A DNA stretch of 64,000 nucleotides from Coprinus comatus (lineage: Eukaryota > Basidiomycota > Agaricomycetes > Agaricales > Agaricaceae), in assembly GCA_034638255.1 (NCBI GenBank), contig JAWPGT010000043.1, forward strand, positions 62,001-126,000, given 5' to 3'. This document shows, one piece after another, positions 59,251 through 64,000 of the stretch; within the stretch, counting starts at the first letter, position 1, and every line of letters starts with the position of its first letter. The notes below the pieces were generated by a model. That model was not told the DNA's origin, made no database searches, and saw only the letters and a program-made list of their open reading frames with translations. A program made the position numbers and the translations under genes.

Positions 59251-61846
59251 TCAATTTGCCTGAACTCTGGAAGGAAGCAACATACAAAGATTATAAAACT
59301 CTTCCTTACTCAACGTTAGTCCAGGTAACGGGGGTGATGATGGAGGTCCTTCACTCCTGGTATTTTCGAAGTCCAAAGGCAAACCAAATCGCTATGGATA
59401 TGATAGAAATGAGAACAGGCGAATGAACAATAGAAACTAGTAAAACTTGGAACACTAACCTTCGGCCAATACCGGTTGTTCCTACGAATCGTAAGCCCAG
59501 CTCCTTCACAAGCTTTTACTAACCCCTTATCTTTATCTTTATTCATAAATTCCATAAATGCAGGTTCATGATCCACGAATGCATCAATGAAATCAATCAG
59601 ACGTAAAAGTGAAGGCGAGGAAATAGAATGTATCGACATTTCTGGATCAACTGCGTTCAGACCTTTAAGTCTAGACTTCTGTTGAAGTGAAAATCAACAA
59701 AAAACCCTATCAGCTAATCTTTTCATAATCACAATTATAAGAGGATATCAAATGGAAAGGGGATGTCATTAGTACTCACCAAACCAGGTATCGTTTCCGC
59801 CTTCTTCAACAACGTCTTCAAAAGTCTCGGATTATCACGAGCCGTACAACCATCCATAAATTGATACCAAGTCCTTGAATGCATAAAAATGCAAGCTTTC
59901 TCCTCCTTATTTAACAAAGGAGCCAAAGCAGCCACACAATCATCTACTTCCAACTTGTCCATCAAATCACCAGCATATATCCGGTCAAAACAATTAGCTC
60001 CAAACGGAGGGAAAATTCCAGAACATACACCTTTAGAAAGAATTCGGACATCAAATTGTGTTAGATGTATATTGATATGAAGAGATTGAATACGAGAAGC
60101 AAATTTCATGAGTTGAGATTTGATATGAAAGAATAGACAGCCCATCATATCATTATCATCCAGTTCGAGCACGCTACCAGTAGACAGAATAGATTGTACG
60201 TCCCATCCTTGGAATGGATTGTCTTCACAACCAAGCCATTCTCCCCGAGGAGAAAAATGTAGTCTGAAAATAAAGAGTAATAGTCAGTATAATGGCCTCC
60301 CATATGATATCTTAACTACTAGACGCACCTATTGGGATGATTGAATCTTCCTACATTGAGAGAAAAAGGTGCTAATACGGCCGTTTCCCAATAATGCATG
60401 AATGGAAGCCTTTGAACAGGTTTGAGTTTCATCAGAAATCGATGTCGGTCATCGATGTGTGGGGGTTGGAGTAAGATATCATGTAGACTTCTCTTGGCCT
60501 TTATGTATCCATATGAAGAATGAATCATCTCTACTGGCCGTCGAATACTCATCGCTGCTTGTGTGGTATGTATCTTCCCTGGGCCTCGCGTTTCGAAACA
60601 GCCATGAAACGACATATCACCTTCTTCAGGGCCCTTGCCATATATTTCGTTCACGCATTGTGTGAGGTACTGTGAGCATGACAAGGGTAGAAATGAAGAG
60701 TAGAGTAAATGAGTTGCGATCTCTGCAGATTCTTCAATAGTTTTGTCAGAGCCAGAGCTAAGGAGTGCGTAAAGGGTAATGAGGTGGCGATTAACAACAG
60801 TGGCGTCCGTGTTGTTGAATAGAATATCGAAGTCACCCTGAAAATCAAGAGGCAAGGAATTGACGGTTTGAATGATATGTGATAGGCCAGAAGATCCTGG
60901 TAATAGCTTAGTCTTCTCAGCAACGATGGACTGAATGTAAAAGAACGCACCATTGAAACATAGTTTGACATTTTTAGTCCAGACATCCTGCGGGACTTGC
61001 ATTTGTAGGCCAAGACAATTGAAACCTGGAACTATGTCCCATAGTGGACATGCATTAGGAGGGTGGGTTTGGAATTTAGGAACGCGCCCCTCGATGATCC
61101 ACCGGGGTCGCCAATCCGGCCTTCGCAGTTCATGCTCGCAAATGAGTCTATGTTTAATCCTATGTTGTCGTTGACATCTATCGGAACAATACTGACAATT
61201 GGTATGAACAAATCTGTATAGGGAAAAGAGCAATAAAGCATTGAACTAACTCTGACCAGAGAACACTAGATACTTCTTAGTAATAGATTGATTTTGTGGA
61301 ATCTCGTAGAAGTCAGACCTTAGCGCATATAATGATGCCAAGGTTTTGGCATTGAAGGCTATTATAACTGTTGGCACAAATGACGGTGGACAGAACGGTA
61401 CCCCCAGGCCCAGAGGCAAGACCGGTGTCGCTTGGTTCCTGTGGACGGAATGACCCAGTCATACGACGAGTAAGAAGTCCTTTCGTACTTGTGATTTTGA
61501 TAAACATGGTGTGATGAAAGCTAGGATTGGTATCAGGGGAAGGAAGAATGCGGTAATAAGCTCGTCAGGTAGCTCAGGTATAAGTACTCCATTCTGTTTC
61601 CGTAGAAAGTATCTGATGTATCTGTAACCAAGGCAGAGATCGGAAGCATCTAGTTTTACGTATGAGGCCTAGTCCTCTTTGATAGAAGATAGCCTGCCAA
61701 AGTCTAAGGATATTAAATTCCATGGTTTGCACGGCGCCAGCATTGTTTTGGAGAGATGAGGCTAGACTCGATGGATCATGACCATAATTTAATACTAGAG
61801 CGAGCTTGTAGGATATGTGGATGTTTCTATGGTATTCAGTGTGCAT
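59251..61846 (-). CDS. MYND-type zinc-finger protein, agaric family
   Basis: Multi-exon gene read right to left. Upstream coding (61846-61574) has ISYKLALVLNYGHDPSSLAS. A Cys-rich stretch follows (VICANSYNSLQCQNLG...CAK) and splices towards FVHTNCQYCSDRCQRQHRIK and HRLIC (about 61150-61220), the C-terminal half of a MYND finger. The long exon 60319-61233 contains PLWDIVPGFNCLGLQMQVPQ and ends in VGRFNHPN. The next exon (about 60260-59790) has HFSPRGEWLGCEDNPFQGWD and IHLTQFDVRILSKGV, a pattern I associate with agaric MYND proteins. The last exons run to TGA at 59251-59253. Exact junctions around 61270-61310 and 61510-61570 are unresolved, and a further 5' exon is possible. MYND fingers bind proline-rich partners; the role here is unknown. 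Confidence 0.6.
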
Positions 61847-61985
61847 ATAGCTTAGGATATATGCAGTACCTGTTGAGGGGATGATGGTAGTTTGAAAGGA
61901 AGGAGATGCAAGGTCACGTGGGTCGCGTTTAGGTGACTTGCGATATTGATTTGCATCTCATTAACATTCACGTTCGACGACATCA
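61847..61985. promoter_or_regulatory. Bidirectional promoter of the MYND gene and POL1
   Basis: About 140 nt separate the two divergently read genes. It contains CACGTG at 61915-61920 immediately followed by GGTCGCGTTT. A further MCB-like ACGCGT occurs at about 62064, just inside the first POL1 exon. Such sites would fit cell-cycle control of POL1, but this is motif reading only. Confidence 0.4.
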
Positions 61986-64000
61986 ATGGCCGACCGCTCA
62001 CGAAGATCTGTGAAGTCGAAACTCGACAAGCTTGCTGAATACAAGCGTGCTAGAGAAGGGGGAACGCGTGTTTTGAAGGTAACCATCGCGTACTGACGCG
62101 CATCTTAATTCATAAACTCACCTACATACAACACATCCAGGAGGAAGATGCAACGATTTATGATGAAGTGACGGAAGATCAGTACAAGAGAATTGTCAGA
62201 GGAAGGCTACAACAGGATGACTTTGTAGTCGATGATGGCGTCGAAGGCTATATGGACAACGGAATGGACGATTGGTTGGAGGAGAATGATGAAGAGTCCG
62301 AGGAGGAAGTAAAGACAAAGAGGAAATGTACGTGGCAATGCTATCCCAGCATTGACAGACCCTCTAACCCATATGGCAGCAAAGAAGAAAGCAGCAGAAC
62401 CCAGTAAATCCAAGCCAAAGCCAAAGCCACCGGTGCCTGCAGCCCCTTCCATAAGCGCCTACAGACCAGTCGTGTCCGCTGAACAAGAGCAGGACTTCAT
62501 GTCTTCTCTTCTCGGGGAACTGGATCAAGTCTCAGCAAAGACCACAATCTCCCGCAAGCGCAAGCCTGTTCCTGACTATACTTCGGACGACAATCTTTCT
62601 TCGCCATCCTCATCCAAGTTGAAGTCATACCGTAAGAGGACAGACTACGTGGACATGTCTTCTGATCCTCCAGTAGAAGAGTATTCTTCCGCTAACGAGG
62701 ATTTTCTGAGCCCAAAGAAGAAGATGAAAGTAGATGATGGGACCGTTACGCCAACAGCCGAACAGCTCGCAGAACTAGATGTTCATAGCAGTGGGTCGGA
62801 CTTCGATTCCTTATTCTTTGACGATATCGATTTCAATGCTCCTATGGACATCGATGAGGATGACTTTAAACCCACAGTCAAGTCAGAACCGGGAATGTCT
62901 GCTACAAAGCCCGCCCCACTCAACGGCAAATCGAAAGATATTCCCAAAAAACTACAAATCGGAGACGAGAACGTCAAGCCTTCCTGGTCGAACCTTTACG
63001 AGTCCCTCAAAGTGGAATCACAAGAATCCCTCGGGCCCCTTGGATCATCTCATCTGCCATCAAATTCTACAAACATATCCGCTCTTGAAGACGATGGATC
63101 CTTCAGATTTTTTTGGCTCGATTATCTGGAGACAGATGGAAAAATTTACTTTACAGGGAAATGTAAGGAGAAGAAGACTGGTGTATGGATTTCGTGTTGT
63201 GTTGCTGTGGAGAAAATTCAGCGTAATCTCTTCTGTCTACCCCGAGAGAAGGTTATGGAACAGGATGAAGATGGGGAATTACACGAAACTGATGCTGTTC
63301 CTTCGATGGATGACATTCATGGAGACTTTGAACTTATACGCAAACAATTGGGAATCCGCGTATGGAAGGGAAAGTTCGTGAAACGAAAATATGCCTTCGG
63401 AGAAAAGGACGTTCCTCGACAAGAAACACAATGGCTAAAGGTGGTGTATGGTTTCGATGGTCTGTATCCCTTGTAACACATGTACCTGAAAGCTCACAAG
63501 CCTTCCTAGAACCACAAATTCCTGCACAAGCCGAAAGTCCTAGTATTGCGCGAATCTTCGGCACAAATACTACCGCTTTCGAATTGCTAGTGCTAAAACG
63601 TAAAATTATGGGACCTTGTTGGCTTGAAGTAAAGAGCCCCATTGTAGAAAACAAAGGTGTAAGTACACACGTTCGAGGTTCCCTCTTTGTCTTAACCCGT
63701 CTTTCTAGGTTTCATGGTGTAAACTGGAAGTCACAGTTTCGAGCCCTAAATATATTAACCCTATGGACGAGACCGTGCCCTCTACACCCCGAGATACTCC
63801 ACCACTTACAGTCATGAGCCTAAGTGCTCGTACTGTTCTTAATACTCAGCTTAATCGACAAGAGGTCGTATGTACAAGTAGTCGAACATGGTCAAACTGT
63901 GCGTATATGGTTCGCATATGCTCGTATGGTTGTATTTCTTACACTTATGCATAGTGGTGATTGATGACCCGACGCCACCGGACCAACTACCATGTCGAGT
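61986..64000 (+). CDS. POL1: DNA polymerase alpha catalytic subunit, N-terminal part (runs off the window)
   Basis: Catalytic subunit of the polymerase alpha-primase complex, which extends RNA primers at origins and on the lagging strand. Exon 1 (61986-62078) encodes MADRSRRSVKSKLDKLAEYK. Exon 2 (62141-62327) carries EEDATIYDEVTEDQYKRIV, the start of the conserved N-terminal region. From 62380 an acidic/basic disordered stretch leads to FFWLDYLETDGKIYFTGKC and LCFLPRE-like sequence (LFCLPREKVM). Then come WLKVVYGFD, ARIFGTNTTAFELLVLKRKI and MGPCWLEVKSP. After the intron gtaagt...ttctag follows VSWCKLEVTVSSP, and after a last intron IDDPTPPDQLPCR reaches the edge. The FGTNT...KRKIMGPCWL and SWCK signatures identify the B-family alpha polymerase. 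The exonuclease-like and polymerase domains lie outside the window. A small intron near 63463-63503 is inferred. Confidence 0.92.

Overview
The window is nuclear DNA from a filamentous fungus, most likely an Agaricomycete (Basidiomycota). The evidence is genes broken by many 45-75 nt GT-AG introns (including 14-17 nt micro-exons), F-box and MYND-finger genes of the agaric type, a multi-exon P450, and small secreted Ala/Thr/Gly-rich proteins. The species cannot be named from the sequence. There are no operons or bacterial features, and I recognised no rRNA or tRNA gene.

Layout. 1-0.8 kb: 3' end of an unrecognised gene with an acidic tail. 2.8-5.7 kb: two neighbouring genes for secreted low-complexity proteins; the second carries an apparent 1-nt frameshift. 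6.1-6.8 kb: a TMEM170-like membrane protein. 7.3-9.3 kb: an F-box protein. 9.6-11.8 kb: the bifunctional purine enzyme AICAR transformylase/IMP cyclohydrolase (ADE16/17 type). 11.9-13.1 kb, minus strand: a nine-exon HD-domain 5'-deoxynucleotidase (HDDC2/YGK1 type). 13.3-15.4 kb: a cytochrome P450. 17.5-18.6 kb: tRNA 2'-phosphotransferase (TPT1) with an RGG-rich N-terminal extension.

18.9-31.7 kb holds four dienelactone-hydrolase-like (DLH) genes on the minus strand: three in tandem, then one beyond a 3,944-bp hAT transposon. The transposon has a perfect 8-bp target duplication and 13-bp terminal inverted repeats, and its transposase is interrupted by two in-frame TGA codons. Three DLH copies share a promoter module; the innermost tandem copy lacks it, and the outlying copy has lost the nucleophilic cysteine. 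31.8-33.0 kb: an Sds3-like histone-deacetylase-complex subunit. 36.0-38.1 kb: a second F-box-like gene with a probable frameshift. 39.3-40.3 kb: a small single-pass membrane protein of unknown role.

44.4-54.7 kb: two paralogous MFS drug/polyamine-type transporters transcribed away from each other, with a flavin-reductase-like gene between them. 59.3-61.8 kb: a MYND-finger protein, divergent from the 5' part of POL1 (DNA polymerase alpha catalytic subunit), which runs off the right edge. Several gaps of 1-4 kb show no convincing gene.

Housekeeping genes (purine synthesis, tRNA splicing repair, chromatin, replication) alternate with an accessory block (P450, DLH array, transposon, transporters) of the sort expected for detoxification or specialised metabolism. 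No joint pathway can be shown from sequence alone. Most splice models were checked by reading-frame arithmetic, and the inferred exons of the better genes sum to a multiple of three.
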